NCBI GenBank assembly: GCA_963769715.1
Contig: CAVYNE010000002.1
Location: 1-64,000 of the forward strand
Source of the DNA: Palsa-504 sp963769715
GTDB lineage: Bacteria > Actinomycetota > Actinomycetes > Streptosporangiales > Streptosporangiaceae
Reading direction: 5' to 3'
DNA: 64,000 bases
Part shown: positions 43,176-52,396 of the stretch, one piece after another
Numbering within the stretch: the first letter of the stretch is position 1
How the letters are laid out: every line of letters begins with the position of its first letter
Program-made: the position numbers and the translations under genes
Notes under the pieces: model-generated
Told to the model about the DNA's origin: nothing
Seen by the model: only the letters and a program-made list of their open reading frames with translations
The model's database searches: none

Positions 43176-45356
43176 CTAAAGGCGGGCGCCTTGCCGGGCA
43201 CGACACAGGTCAAGGACGTTGGCGATGATCTGGTGCCCGGCCCGGCCGGACGCGGTCAGGATCGACTCGGGGTGAAACTGCACCGCCCACCGCCCGGCCG
43301 CCTCGTCCTCGATCGCCATCACCACGTCCGCCCCGTCCGGCGAACGCAGCGACGCGGTCACGGCGAACCCGCCGCGGACCTCGCCGGGCGGTGCGTACAG
43401 GCTGTGATACCGCCCCGCGGTGAATTCGCCGGCCAGCCCGGACAGCAGCGACCCCCCGGACACGTGCACCAGCCCCGGCTTGCCGTGCGCGGGCTCGGGC
43501 AGCAGGGACAGCGCGCCGCCCGCGTGCTCCACCATGGCCTGCAGGCCCAGGCAGACGCCGAACGTCGGCAGGTGCCGCGCGTACACCTCGTCCAGCAGCG
43601 CCGCGCAGCCGAAGTCGGCGGGGCGGCCCGGCCCGGGCGACATGACAACCAGGTCCGGCGCGTAGGCGTCAAGCAGCGCCGGCGAGAACCCGAACCGCAG
43701 CGTGGTCACTTCGGCGCCTTGCTGCCTGAAGTAGTCGCCGAGGGTATGCACGAACGAGTCCTGGTGGTCGACCAGCAGGACTCGCGGAGTGTAATCGCGA
43801 GCAGAGACCTGGAGACGCTCGCCGGCGACCGTGGCGTCCCCCGCCGCGATCCGGCTGGCCTCGTCCAGCGTCTCGAGCAGGGCGCGCGCCTTGATCTGGG
43901 TCTCCTTCTCCTCGGCCGCGGGCACCGAGTCGTACAGCAGCGTCGCGCCGGCCCGAACCGCGGCGATCCCGCCGGTGATGTGCGCGGTGCGCAGGGTGAG
44001 CCCGGTGTTCATCGACCCGTCGAAGCCGACCTTGCCGACGGCCCCGCCGTACCAGCGGCGCGGGGTCTCCTCGTGCTCCTCGATGAACTGCATGGCCCAC
44101 GTCTTGGGGGCGCCGGTCACGGTGACCGCCCACATGTGGGTGAGGAACGCGTCGAACGCGTCGAAGCCGGGCCGGAGCCGGCCCTCGATGTGATCGACGG
44201 TGTGGATGAGGCGGCTGTACATCTCGATCTGCCGCCGGCCGATCACCCGGACCGAACCGGGCACGCAGACCCGCGCCTTGTCATTGCGGTCCACGTCGGT
44301 GCACATGGTCAGCTCGGACTCCTCTTTGGCCGAGCCGAGCAGGGTGGCGATGTTCGCGGCGTCCTCGAGAGTGTCCTCGCCGCGCGCGATCGTGCCCGCG
44401 ATCGGGCAGGTCTCCACCCGGTCCCCGGTGACCCGGACGTACATCTCCGGTGACGCGCCGACCAGGTACTCCCCCTCGCCCAGGTTGAACAGGAACTCGT
44501 ACGGGGCCGGGTTGCGCTGCCGCAGCAGTTCGTAGAACGCGGCCGGCGACGCGCAGCGGCCGTAGAACACGTGACCCGGCACGACCTCGAACAGGTCCCC
44601 GCAGGCAAAACGCTCCCGGGCCTCCTCCACGACCCGCGCATAGCTCCCCGGCCGCGGCGCAGCAGGCAGTTCTTGATCCCGAACGAGGGATGGTTCCTGC
44701 CCCGGTCCGGTGCTTGCGGTCTGGCGGCCGAACCCGGCCGTCGACACTCCGCCCACCTCGAAGTCGTAGGAGTACCTGACCGCTTCCTCGCGCTGGCGGT
44801 CCAGGACCCAGATCTCGTCCGGCAGGTGCAGCACCAGGTCGCGCTGGGTCGGGGGACGATCCAGCCGGAGCCGGACCGGCTCGAACTGGAACGCCAGGTC
44901 ATAGCCGAACGCCCCGTACAGGCCCAGGTGCGGGTCCTGGCACCCCAGCGCCGCCGTGATCTCCCGCAGGGCGGTGAACACCGTCGGCCTGCGGCTGCGC
45001 TCCTCCTCGGTGAACTCCCGGTCGTCCGCACCGATGACGACGGTGTCCTGGTCGACCGGTTCGCCGCTCCTCAGCAGGGCGGAGCGGAGCACCGGCAAGA
45101 GCACGCGCCCGCGGTCGTTCAGGGCCCGCGCGGTGACCCGCCTGCCGGTGGCGACGATCTCCGCGCACGGGTCGGCGTAGGCCATGTGCCAGCGACTGTA
45201 CCGTCCGGGATACTCCATGCCCGAGCTCATCACGCCGCCGCGGCGCTGGTCGACGAGCGCCGCGATCCGGCCGAGTTCAGCGGGGTCGAACGGCGTGGCG
45301 GTGCGCGTGACCCGCACGCCATCGCGGGTCATCATTTCCGTACGTTGGGCATCCAC
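43176..45356 (-). CDS. trpEG: Fused anthranilate synthase TrpE-TrpG
   Basis: The protein has 726 residues. The N-terminal chorismate-binding TrpE half has PIAGTIARGEDTLED, LTMCTDVDRNDKARVC and the VTVTGAPKTWAMQFIEEHE active-site region. The C-terminal class I glutamine amidotransferase half has LLVDHQDSFVHTLGDYF, VMSPGPGRPADFG, FGVCLGLQAMVEHAGG (nucleophile Cys) and VQFHPESILT (His, Glu). It makes anthranilate from chorismate and glutamine, the first step of tryptophan synthesis. GTG 45356 follows GAGGGG by 5 bases. Expression is very probably governed by the attenuator immediately upstream. A phenazine/antibiotic-type homologue is the alternative, but the Trp leader favours tryptophan synthesis. 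Confidence 0.93.
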   Translation of the reverse strand: MDAQRTEMMTRDGVRVTRTATPFDPAELGRIAALVDQRRGGVMSSGMEYPGRYSRWHMAYADPCAEIVATGRRVTARALNDRGRVLLPVLRSALLRSGEPVDQDTVVIGADDREFTEEERSRRPTVFTALREITAALGCQDPHLGLYGAFGYDLAFQFEPVRLRLDRPPTQRDLVLHLPDEIWVLDRQREEAVRYSYDFEVGGVSTAGFGRQTASTGPGQEPSLVRDQELPAAPRPGSYARVVEEARERFACGDLFEVVPGHVFYGRCASPAAFYELLRQRNPAPYEFLFNLGEGEYLVGASPEMYVRVTGDRVETCPIAGTIARGEDTLEDAANIATLLGSAKEESELTMCTDVDRNDKARVCVPGSVRVIGRRQIEMYSRLIHTVDHIEGRLRPGFDAFDAFLTHMWAVTVTGAPKTWAMQFIEEHEETPRRWYGGAVGKVGFDGSMNTGLTLRTAHITGGIAAVRAGATLLYDSVPAAEEKETQIKARALLETLDEASRIAAGDATVAGERLQVSARDYTPRVLLVDHQDSFVHTLGDYFRQQGAEVTTLRFGFSPALLDAYAPDLVVMSPGPGRPADFGCAALLDEVYARHLPTFGVCLGLQAMVEHAGGALSLLPEPAHGKPGLVHVSGGSLLSGLAGEFTAGRYHSLYAPPGEVRGGFAVTASLRSPDGADVVMAIEDEAAGRWAVQFHPESILTASGRAGHQIIANVLDLCRARQGARL

Positions 45357-45397
45357 AGTGGCCCCTCAGGTTCAGGCCCGGAGGCGGCCGGGAAACT

Positions 45398-45429
45398 ACA
45401 AAAGCGACCGCCTTTCCTGGGCGGTCGCT
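45398..45429 (-). terminator. Attenuator terminator before trpEG
   Basis: A 10-bp perfect GC-rich stem (agcgaccgcc / ggcggtcgct, 45,403-45,429) has a 7-base loop and, read on the minus strand, is followed by TTTTG. It is the terminator (3:4 hairpin) of the trp leader. Confidence 0.85.
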
Positions 45430-45451
45430 TGCGATAGAACGCGAATCAGCA

Positions 45452-45469
45452 CGCCGCCTAGGGGCGGCG
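45452..45469 (-). promoter_or_regulatory. Pause/anti-antiterminator hairpin of the trp leader
   Basis: CGCCGCC (45,463-45,469 complement side) and GGCGGCG (45,452-45,458) can pair around a 4-base loop at the end of the leader ORF (segments 1:2). The GGCGG of segment 2 can instead pair with CCGCC of the terminator stem (2:3, antiterminator), giving the classical alternative structures. Confidence 0.65.
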
Positions 45470-45499
45470 CCACCACTGCAGGCGAGCTGTTCGCGTCAT
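45458..45499 (-). CDS. trpL: Trp leader peptide (13 aa) with tandem Trp codons
   Basis: ATG 45499 to TAG encodes MTRTARLQWWRRP; the two adjacent Trp codons are at 45,470-45,475. The ORF lies about 100 bases upstream of trpEG and is followed by a hairpin and a strong terminator. Ribosome stalling at WW when charged Trp-tRNA is scarce would free segment 2 to form the antiterminator. The Arg-rich context adds no recognisable function. Confidence 0.85.
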   Translation of the reverse strand: MTRTARLQWWRRP

Positions 45500-45544
45500 G
45501 CGGCAAAGCGTAGCGGATCGCCGGCCGCCCTGGCCAGTCGACCC

Positions 45545-46209
45545 CTAGTGCGAGGGGCAGGCCGAGTGCAGGTCCGGCATCCGCCAGGCGGCGGCCGCGG
45601 CTGCGATGAGCTGAGCCGCACTGCGCAGGTCCCGCTGGGACCCGCCCGCCAACCCGGTCAATTCGCGGTCCGGGACCGTGCCGCTGGCCAGGAACGCCTC
45701 GACGATCCCCTGCACGGAGCGATCGCCGAGCAGGCCGCCGTGGAAGGCGTCTATGAAGATCACGCTCTGCGGCCAGGAACAGGCCGGCAACGTGACCGCT
45801 CGGCGAGCGGGATGACCGCCAGCCAGGGCCGGCCGGCATCGCGGCTGACGGTGGCGAAGTAGCTGGCGCCGACCTCGCCCACCGACTCGATCAGCGCCTG
45901 CGCCCCCGAGCGTCCGTACGGCGACATGCCGCCGACCAGATCGTTCAGCGTGGTCAGCGCGGCGCTGGGCACGGTGTCGACCCCTTGGCCGACCTGACCG
46001 GGCTCGACGATGGGACTGAGCAGCACCACCGACCCGATCGGCACGTGCGGATGCCGGGCCAGCATCGCGTACAGGCCGAGGGTGCCCTCGCTCTCCGCCA
46101 CGATGTCCACCGGCGTGCGGGCCTGCTGGTACAGCTTGTCCACCTGCGCGGCCATCCGGTCGCCGAGCACCTGGATGGACAGGTCCCCCGCCCGTCGGCT
46201 GATTTCAGC
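45545..46209 (-). pseudogene. N-truncated, frameshifted alpha/beta-hydrolase remnant
   Basis: The frame opens only after a stop at 46,210-46,212, without a start codon, at SIQVLGDRMAAQVDKLYQQA. It contains a nucleophile-elbow-like VAESEGTLGLYAML (G-x-S replaced by ESEGT) and the strand VPIGSVVLLSPIVEPGQVG. At about 45,797 (GAGCGGTCACG) the frame shifts by one base: PWLAVIPLAE continues out of frame as VTLPACSWPQSVIFID and ends with AWRMPDLHSACPSH. The first ~150 residues expected for such a hydrolase are absent. It reads towards the trp leader and may supply nothing but spacer. Confidence 0.55.
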
Positions 46210-46380
46210 CTAACGCGGGGCAAATGACCCGACGCGACCGGCAGCGGACGAAACCGGAGGTATCCTCCGCCACCGCTGTCTGGTGCAACAGAACGCTGGG
46301 GGTGGGTATGCCCGGCCGGGAGAGGCTTTCAGAAGCTGGCGAGGCCCTCGGGAACCGGGGCTCTCGGAAACCGGGGGCTC

Positions 46381-46926
46381 TCAGAAGTCGAATCCGCCGG
46401 GGCGGCCGTTGCGGTCGGCGAGCAGTCCGGCCAGGGTGGCGACGGCGATCTCGGGCGGGATCCGGGAGCCGATATTGAGCCCGATCGGCCGGTGCACACG
46501 GGCGATCTCGCCCTCCGGGACACCGAGTTCGGTGAGCATGGCCACGTGCGGCCCGACATGGTGCGGGTTGCCCATGATGCCGACCCACCGGGCCTTGGTG
46601 GCCAGCGCGTCGCGCAGCACAACGCCGAGCTCGGGCCGGTGATGGTCGGTAAGGACCACGTCCGCGGAGTCGTCGAGGTCGTCGGGGATGGCGGTGAGCA
46701 GGGGGAACCCGAGGGCGGCGGCGCCGGCCGCGCGCGCCTTGTCGGGCTCGAGCAGCAGCCCGCGGAACCCCATGTCCGCGCCGTACCTCAGCAGGTAGCC
46801 GGCGACCGGCGAGGCGAAGACGGCGACCAGCGTGCGCTCGGCCGTGGCGGAGGTGGCCGGGATGACGGGTTCGTGGGCCACCGCGCAGGCCGAGTCATCG
46901 TCGTGGTCGTGCGTGTGCTCAGTCAT
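46381..46926 (-). CDS. XdhC/CoxI-family Rossmann-domain protein (C-terminal domain only)
   Basis: The 181-residue protein has a His/Asp-rich N-terminus (MTEHTHDHDDDSACAVAHEP), perhaps metal-binding. The XdhC C-terminal Rossmann region follows: TLVAVFASPVAGYLLRYGADMGF, VVLTDHHRPELGVVLRDAL, GIMGNPHHVGPHVAML and GLNIGSRIPPEIAVATLAGLL. XdhC proteins help insert sulfurated molybdenum cofactor into xanthine or CO dehydrogenases. Here the N-terminal XdhC domain is missing and no molybdoenzyme gene is nearby. GGAGA precedes ATG 46926. Confidence 0.78.
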   Translation of the reverse strand: MTEHTHDHDDDSACAVAHEPVIPATSATAERTLVAVFASPVAGYLLRYGADMGFRGLLLEPDKARAAGAAALGFPLLTAIPDDLDDSADVVLTDHHRPELGVVLRDALATKARWVGIMGNPHHVGPHVAMLTELGVPEGEIARVHRPIGLNIGSRIPPEIAVATLAGLLADRNGRPGGFDF

Positions 46927-47011
46927 GACAGCTAGTCTCCCCCGCCCTGGCACCGGGCGCCACCGGAGGTGACCGGATCCGGAGGCGGTGAAGTGGCGGA
47001 TCACGCTAGGT

Positions 47012-47998
47012 ATGTTGGCAGGTGTGATCACCCGGGACGAAATCCGCGGCACCTACGACACGATCCGGCCCTACATCAGGCGCACGCCGGTGGTTCAGGT
47101 CGACCTCAGCGAGCTCGACCCAGCGGTCCCGAGCCTGCCTGCCGCCACGCTCAAGCTGGAGCAGCTGCAGTGCGCCGGGTCGTTCAAGGCCCGAGGCGCG
47201 TTCGCCAACCTGCTGCTGCGAGACGTGCCGCCCGCGGGCGTGGTGGCGGCCTCCGGCGGCAACCACGGCGTGGCCGTGGCCTACGCCGCGCACCGCCGCG
47301 GCGTGCCGGCCAAGATCTTCGTGCCCACCGTGTCCGCCCCGGCCAAGATGGAGCGCATCCGGCAGCTCGGCGCGGAGCTTGTGGTGACCGGCGAGCGCTA
47401 CGCCGACGCGCTGGATGCCGCGCAGGCCTGGGTGGAGAGTTCGGGCGCGATGAGCGTGCATGCCTTCGACCAGCGGGAGACCCTGCTCGGCCAGGGCACC
47501 GTGGCCCTCGAGCTGGCCGGGCAGGCCCCGGAGATGGGCCCGGAGATGGGCAGAGCCCTGGACACCGTACTGGTGCCGGTCGGCGGCGGCGGGCTGATCG
47601 GCGGCATCGCCGCCTACTTCGCCGGCACCGTCCAGGTCATCGGGGTCGAGCCGGACGGCGCGCCCACCCTGACCCGCGCCCGGGCCGAGGGCAGGCCCGC
47701 GGACGCCCCGGCCGAGGGCGTCGCCGCCGATGCCCTGGCCCCCCGGCGCGTCGGCGAGCTGGTGTTCCCGATCACCCAGGCCTACGTCGAGGACGTCGTG
47801 CTGGTCGATGACGCCTCGATCCTGGCGGCCCAGCGGGCGCTGTGGCAGGCGGCCAGGATCGCCGCCGAGCCCGCCGCCTCGGTCGGGATCGCGGCGCTGC
47901 TCACCGGCGCGTACAAGCCCGCGCCGGGTGAGCACGTGGCCGTCATCATCAGCGGCGCCAACATGGCGCCGGCCCAGCTTGAGTCGCAGCTTGGCTGA
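47012..47998 (+). CDS. PLP-dependent threonine/serine ammonia-lyase-like protein
   Basis: This roughly 328-residue fold-type II PLP enzyme has the lysine motif AGSFKARGAF, a phosphate-binding ASGGNHGVAVAYA, a cofactor Gly loop VPVGGGGLIGGIAAYF and a C-terminal ISGANMAPAQL. No ACT regulatory domain is present, as in biodegradative or serine racemase-like members. It should deaminate threonine or serine. The ATG 47012 is taken; GTG 46988 and GTG 47024 are alternatives, none with an ideal ribosome site. Confidence 0.87.
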   Translation: MLAGVITRDEIRGTYDTIRPYIRRTPVVQVDLSELDPAVPSLPAATLKLEQLQCAGSFKARGAFANLLLRDVPPAGVVAASGGNHGVAVAYAAHRRGVPAKIFVPTVSAPAKMERIRQLGAELVVTGERYADALDAAQAWVESSGAMSVHAFDQRETLLGQGTVALELAGQAPEMGPEMGRALDTVLVPVGGGGLIGGIAAYFAGTVQVIGVEPDGAPTLTRARAEGRPADAPAEGVAADALAPRRVGELVFPITQAYVEDVVLVDDASILAAQRALWQAARIAAEPAASVGIAALLTGAYKPAPGEHVAVIISGANMAPAQLESQLG

Positions 47999-48082
47999 AG
48001 CACGCACCGGCACGTTCGGGATGTAAGATTCCGGCCGAACGGGTCTCGGTTCCCGCACACCGATGCGCGACACTTTGTTCCT

Positions 48083-49390
48083 ATGCGGTTCGTCTTCACC
48101 CCCCCGGCTGACCACGCCGCCGGCTTGCTCACCCTGCCGTGGTCTGAGCCACTAGCGGAATGGCAGGACGAGCGGCTGGTCGAGATCCGGCAGCGGGGCA
48201 TCTCGCGGCACGTGGTCCGCTTCGTCTACGACGACGGCACGCTGTACGCCCTCAAGGAGCTCAGCGAGCGGCTGGCCCGGCGCGAGTACCGGCTGCTCCG
48301 GGCGCTGGCCGAGCTGAGCATCCCCTCGGTCGACGTGATCGGGATCGCGGTCGACCTGGACCAGGCGGCCCCACGGGACTCCGACGGGGACGCGATCCTG
48401 GTCACCAGGTTCCTCAGCTACGCGACGACCTACCGGGCGGTCTTCTCCAACCCGCGGGGCCTGCAGGCCACCGACGGGCTGCTCGACGCGCTAGTCGAGC
48501 TGCTGGTCCGGCTGCACCTGTCCGGGTTCTTCTGGGGCGACTGCTCGCTGTCCAACACGCTGTTCCGGCACGACGCGGGCACGCTGGAGGCGTACCTGGT
48601 CGACGCGGAGACCAGCGAGCAGCACCCGGAGCTGAGCGACGGGCAGCGCCACTACGACGTCGAGCTGGCCAGCGAGCGGGTGTACGGCGAGCTGCTCGAC
48701 CTGCAGGCGGGCCAGATGCTCCCGGCCGACGTCGACCCGCTGGAGATCGCCGAGGAGCTCGGGCGCCGGTATGACTCCCTGTGGCAGGAGCTGACCCGCG
48801 AGGAGATCCTGCGCCCCGAGGAGCAGCGGTACCGGATCGCCGAGCGCCTGCACCGGCTCAACGAGCTCGGCTTCGACGCCAACGAGGTCGAGCTGATCAG
48901 CACGGGCGACGGCAACAAGCTGCGGCTGAAGACCCGGGTCGCGGAATCCGGGCACGACTCGAGGAAGCTGTTCCTGCGGACCGGGATCGACGCCGGGGAG
49001 AACCAGGCGCGCCGGCTGCTCAACGACATGGCGGGGTTCCGGGCCTGGCTGGAGCAGAAGCAACGTCGGCCGGTGTCCGAGGTGGTGGCGGCCAACCGGT
49101 GGCTCGAGGAGGTCTACGACCCGGTGATCGCCGCCATCCCCGCGGACCTGCGCGGACGCCTGCCCCCGGCGGAGATCTTCCACGAGGTGCTTGAGCACCG
49201 CTGGTACATGTCGGAGGCGGCGGGCCGCGACGTCGGCACCACCGCCGCCACCAAGGCCTACATCGAGCAGGTGCTGCCGGCCGCGCCCGAACCCCTGGAG
49301 TCCGACGACTCCCCCGGGGACAGCGAGCTGCTCGAGCCGCTGGTTGACAGCTTGCTCGCCGAGGGCGACTTGGCGGCGGGGCCGCCGTAG
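48083..49390 (+). CDS. DUF4032 protein with kinase-like fold
   Basis: This 435-residue actinobacterial protein has an N-terminal half that looks like a lipopolysaccharide-kinase-type fold: YALKELSERLARREYRLLRAL (Lys plus alpha-C helix), catalytic-loop-like HLSGFFWGDCSLSNTLF and VDAETSE (DFG equivalent). The second half (DUF4032) has RLNELGFDANEVEL, LKTRVAESGHDSRKLFLRTG and EQKQRRPVSEVVAANRWLEEVY. The substrate is unknown. It stands alone, convergent with the MFS gene. Confidence 0.82.
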   Translation: MRFVFTPPADHAAGLLTLPWSEPLAEWQDERLVEIRQRGISRHVVRFVYDDGTLYALKELSERLARREYRLLRALAELSIPSVDVIGIAVDLDQAAPRDSDGDAILVTRFLSYATTYRAVFSNPRGLQATDGLLDALVELLVRLHLSGFFWGDCSLSNTLFRHDAGTLEAYLVDAETSEQHPELSDGQRHYDVELASERVYGELLDLQAGQMLPADVDPLEIAEELGRRYDSLWQELTREEILRPEEQRYRIAERLHRLNELGFDANEVELISTGDGNKLRLKTRVAESGHDSRKLFLRTGIDAGENQARRLLNDMAGFRAWLEQKQRRPVSEVVAANRWLEEVYDPVIAAIPADLRGRLPPAEIFHEVLEHRWYMSEAAGRDVGTTAATKAYIEQVLPAAPEPLESDDSPGDSELLEPLVDSLLAEGDLAAGPP

Positions 49391-49399
49391 CCTGCTCGC

Positions 49400-50968
49400 C
49401 TAGTACGGGGCGGAGTAGAGGTCGGCGTCCGGGTCCTGGTCCGCTGCGCTCTGCTCGGTTTCCTGCTGCACACCTCGCCTGAGCCCGCGCAGCGCTATCA
49501 ACCCCGCGACGGCCATGATCACGGCCATCCCGTAGAGCACCTCCCGGGTGGCGCCGGCGAAGTCCGCGCGGATGAACGGCGGGATCGTAGCGACGTTGCC
49601 GTTGCCGCCCTGCAGCTGGGCGATCTTCGAAGCCTCGGCCGAGGCGGCCGGGCCGGGCAGGCCCTGGGCGGTGAGCGAGGAGGTGATCTTGGACCGGAAC
49701 TGGGTGATCAGGATCGTGCCGAGGATGGCGAACCCGAGGCTGGCGCCATAGTTGCGGACGGTCTGAGTGATGCCGGTGGCCTCTCCGTAGGAGTACCGGG
49801 AAGCCCGGTTGATCGCGTCGGTGTTGGCCTGGCCGAGCATGAGCCCCATGCCGGCCCCGGCCATGACGATGTAGACAACCTGGGCCCCGGCGTGCAGGTC
49901 GGTTGCCTTCCCGGCCCACAGCGCGAACCCCACAGCCGCCAGGATGCAGCCGAGCAGCACCGGGCGTTTAGCCCCGGTCCGGTCCAGCATCCGGCCGCCG
50001 ATCTGTGCGCACACCACGAAGCCGAGGAAGAAGTACAAGATGAGCAGGCTGGCCGTGGTCGCCTTCTCGGCCAGCGCGATCTGCCCGTAGATGCTGGCGA
50101 AGAAGAACACCGGGATGAACGCCATCATGGCGATGCCGAGGATGACGTTCTCCACGGTGAAGGTCCGGTTGGCGAAGATGTGCACGTTGATCAACGGTGA
50201 TTCGGTCCGGCGCTCGACGGCGTAAAAGATTCCGAGGATCACGATGCCCGCGACGATGCATACTTCGATGGCCGGGTTGCCCCAGCCCCAGAGGGCCGAC
50301 TGCTGCAGGCCGAACACGCTCAGCCCGACGCCGGCGACGATGAGGGCCAGGCCGCGGTAGTCCATCGGCGCGGGGCGGTGCTCGGTGGCCGGCTTGGAGA
50401 TGGCGATCAGCGCCAGGGCGATCAGCGCGACCGGGATGTTGATCCAGAAGATGGCCCGCCAGGTCCACTCCAGCAGGAAGCCGCCCGCGATCGGGCCGAT
50501 CGCGGTCAGCCCCCCGGCGATGCCGAAGAACAGCGCCAGGGCCCGGCCGCGCGAGCGCAGATCAAAGGTCCCCACCACGATGGCGATCGCGGCCGGGAAC
50601 ATGATCGCCCCGCCCAGGCCCTGCACCGCCCGGAACGCCACCAGCCACGCCTCCGCGGCACCGCCACGGGGCGTCAGGCCGCACAACGCTGACGCGCCGG
50701 CGAAGATGATCACCCCGAGCACGACCATCTTGCGGTGCCCGACGGTGTCGGCCAGGCGGCCGCCGAAGGCGAAGAACGCGGCCAGTGCCAGCAGGTAGGC
50801 GTTGATCGCCCACTGCATGCCGCTGCTCGACAGGCCCAGGTCGTGCTGGATCGTGGGCGCCGCGATCGAGACGATGGTCTGGTCGATGAAGGTCATCGCG
50901 ACGGCGAAGATCATCGCCGCCAGGATCAAGCTCCGCGCCCGGCCGCCCGTGGTGCTGCTGACGCTCAT
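49400..50968 (-). CDS. DHA2-family MFS drug exporter (EmrB/QacA type)
   Basis: This 522-residue protein has 14 predicted membrane segments. Family motifs are FIDQTIVSIAAPTIQHDL (helix 1, motif D1-like), GRLADTVGHRKMVVLG (motif A between helices 2 and 3) and GGAIMFPAAIAIVV. The C-terminal cytoplasmic tail is acidic. It probably exports toxic compounds with proton antiport. Upstream is a short promoter region (50,969-51,046) with a TAGT/CTTAG-rich stretch; no regulator gene is adjacent. Confidence 0.88.
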   Translation of the reverse strand: MSVSSTTGGRARSLILAAMIFAVAMTFIDQTIVSIAAPTIQHDLGLSSSGMQWAINAYLLALAAFFAFGGRLADTVGHRKMVVLGVIIFAGASALCGLTPRGGAAEAWLVAFRAVQGLGGAIMFPAAIAIVVGTFDLRSRGRALALFFGIAGGLTAIGPIAGGFLLEWTWRAIFWINIPVALIALALIAISKPATEHRPAPMDYRGLALIVAGVGLSVFGLQQSALWGWGNPAIEVCIVAGIVILGIFYAVERRTESPLINVHIFANRTFTVENVILGIAMMAFIPVFFFASIYGQIALAEKATTASLLILYFFLGFVVCAQIGGRMLDRTGAKRPVLLGCILAAVGFALWAGKATDLHAGAQVVYIVMAGAGMGLMLGQANTDAINRASRYSYGEATGITQTVRNYGASLGFAILGTILITQFRSKITSSLTAQGLPGPAASAEASKIAQLQGGNGNVATIPPFIRADFAGATREVLYGMAVIMAVAGLIALRGLRRGVQQETEQSAADQDPDADLYSAPY

Positions 50969-51046
50969 CGTGTTCTCCCAGCACTGGCTATTAGTAGCAG
51001 AGTCTTAGTCTGCGGTGCGGCCCGGCGCAAGTCATCAGTTAGATGA

Positions 51047-51451
51047 CTACGGTGCCACCAGTGCGTCGGTGAGCGCGTTGATGCCCGCGAGGTTGCCGGC
51101 CAGTTCGGCGCTGAGATGATGACGGGCCGCTATCGCGGCCGACGAATAGTACGAGACCTTGATCTGCCCCTCGTCCGCCCACACCACGACCTTGAGTGGC
51201 AGGTCGAGCGCGGCCAGCGGGGCCGCTGCCATCACCGGCGTGCCTGCCGCGGGGCTGCCGAACATCACCAGCGTGGTTTCCCGCAAGTCGAGCCCGGCCT
51301 GCCGGGCCTCGGCCTGCTGGTCGATCACGGCGAAGAGTCGCATTCCCTTTGCGTTGATCATGCCGGTGAGCTTCGCGACGGTTTCGGCAACCGGCAGGTG
51401 GCTCAACTTGGTGATGATGCCCAGGTCATTCGCGGCATCGTCGTCGGCCAT
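51047..51451 (-). CDS. DUF302 family protein
   Basis: This 134-residue protein has the DUF302 pattern: LPVAETVAKLTGMINAKGMRLFAVIDQQAEA, then TTLVMFGSPAAGTPVMAAAPLAALDLPLKVVVW. These are small homodimeric proteins of unknown role, sometimes linked to redox or detoxification operons. It sits just downstream of, and co-directional with, the haloalkane dehalogenase gene. Confidence 0.82.
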   Translation of the reverse strand: MADDDAANDLGIITKLSHLPVAETVAKLTGMINAKGMRLFAVIDQQAEARQAGLDLRETTLVMFGSPAAGTPVMAAAPLAALDLPLKVVVWADEGQIKVSYYSSAAIAARHHLSAELAGNLAGINALTDALVAP

Positions 51452-51481
51452 AGTTGATCTCCTAGGGTCGGGCTGGATCTG

Positions 51482-52384
51482 CTAACGCGCCGGGTGAGCG
51501 CGGACGAAATCGGCGATCACGGCGCCGAGCCGTTCGCCCGCGTCCTCTTGCAGGAAGTGGCCGGCTCCCTCGATCACCGGATGCTCGAGGCCCGCCGCCC
51601 CGGGCACGGTGTTCCTCAGGATGGGCGCCATCGCGCCGGTGATCGGGTCGCGGTCGCTGAACGCCACCAGGAACGGCTTGTCCCAGGTGGCCAGCTGACG
51701 CCAGGCAGCCCGGTTCGCCTCCGCAGCGGGGTCATCGGGAGACGTCGGGACCAGTCCCGGCATCGCCCGGACGGCGGCGGCGTAGGCCGGGTCGGGAAAC
51801 GGCGCTTCGTAGGCGGCCATGATCTCCGGCGAGAGCTTGGTCTGGCAGCCGGCCTGCACCAGCCGGGACACGCTCAGCGTGGGCGTGGTGCGGACGACCT
51901 CACGGAACCGCAGCCAGACGTCGGGCATCGGCTGGTCCCCGGTGGGCAGCCCGGTATTAGCCGCCACCACCCGGGCGAACCGGTCCGGATGCCCGGCCAC
52001 CAGGCGCAGCCCGATCAGGCCGCCCCAGTCCTGCCCGACTACGGTCAGCCCGCGCAGGTCAAGCCGGTCGAACGCGAGCGCGCGGATCCACTCCACGTGC
52101 CGCGCGAAGCTGTGATCACCGATCTCGGCCGGTTTGTCGGAGCGGCCGAACCCGACCAGGTCCGCGGCGATGGCATGCAGCCCGGCGTCCGCGAGCACCG
52201 GCATGACCTTGCGGTACAGGAACGACCAGCTCGGCTCCCCGTGCAGCAGCAGGACCGGCTCGCCGTCGTTCGGCCCGGTCTCCACGTAAGCCAGCCGGAG
52301 CCCGTCGACCTCGGCATACCGCGGCGGATAGCCGAAATCAGGCAGGTCGGCGAAACGGTCCTCGGGAGTGCGCAGCACCTTCAT
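51482..52384 (-). CDS. dhmA: Haloalkane dehalogenase (HLD-I type)
   Basis: The 300-residue alpha/beta hydrolase has oxyanion motif LLLHGEPSWSFLYRK, nucleophile Asp119 in VVGQDWGG with the halide-stabilising Trp120, general acid-side Asp in AFSDRDPITG and catalytic His in IEGAGHFLQED. Nucleophile Asp followed by Trp, and the HGEPSW motif, distinguish dehalogenases from epoxide hydrolases. It would hydrolyse carbon-halogen bonds of small alkanes. The symbol follows the mycobacterial DhmA-like members and is tentative. Confidence 0.85.
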   Translation of the reverse strand: MKVLRTPEDRFADLPDFGYPPRYAEVDGLRLAYVETGPNDGEPVLLLHGEPSWSFLYRKVMPVLADAGLHAIAADLVGFGRSDKPAEIGDHSFARHVEWIRALAFDRLDLRGLTVVGQDWGGLIGLRLVAGHPDRFARVVAANTGLPTGDQPMPDVWLRFREVVRTTPTLSVSRLVQAGCQTKLSPEIMAAYEAPFPDPAYAAAVRAMPGLVPTSPDDPAAEANRAAWRQLATWDKPFLVAFSDRDPITGAMAPILRNTVPGAAGLEHPVIEGAGHFLQEDAGERLGAVIADFVRAHPAR

Positions 52385-52396
52385 GCCGACATGCTG

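Noticed and set aside
42801..44453. 550-codon plus-strand frame across thyX/trpEG
   Set aside because: Antisense shadow; the minus-strand genes have clear families and a leader/attenuator.
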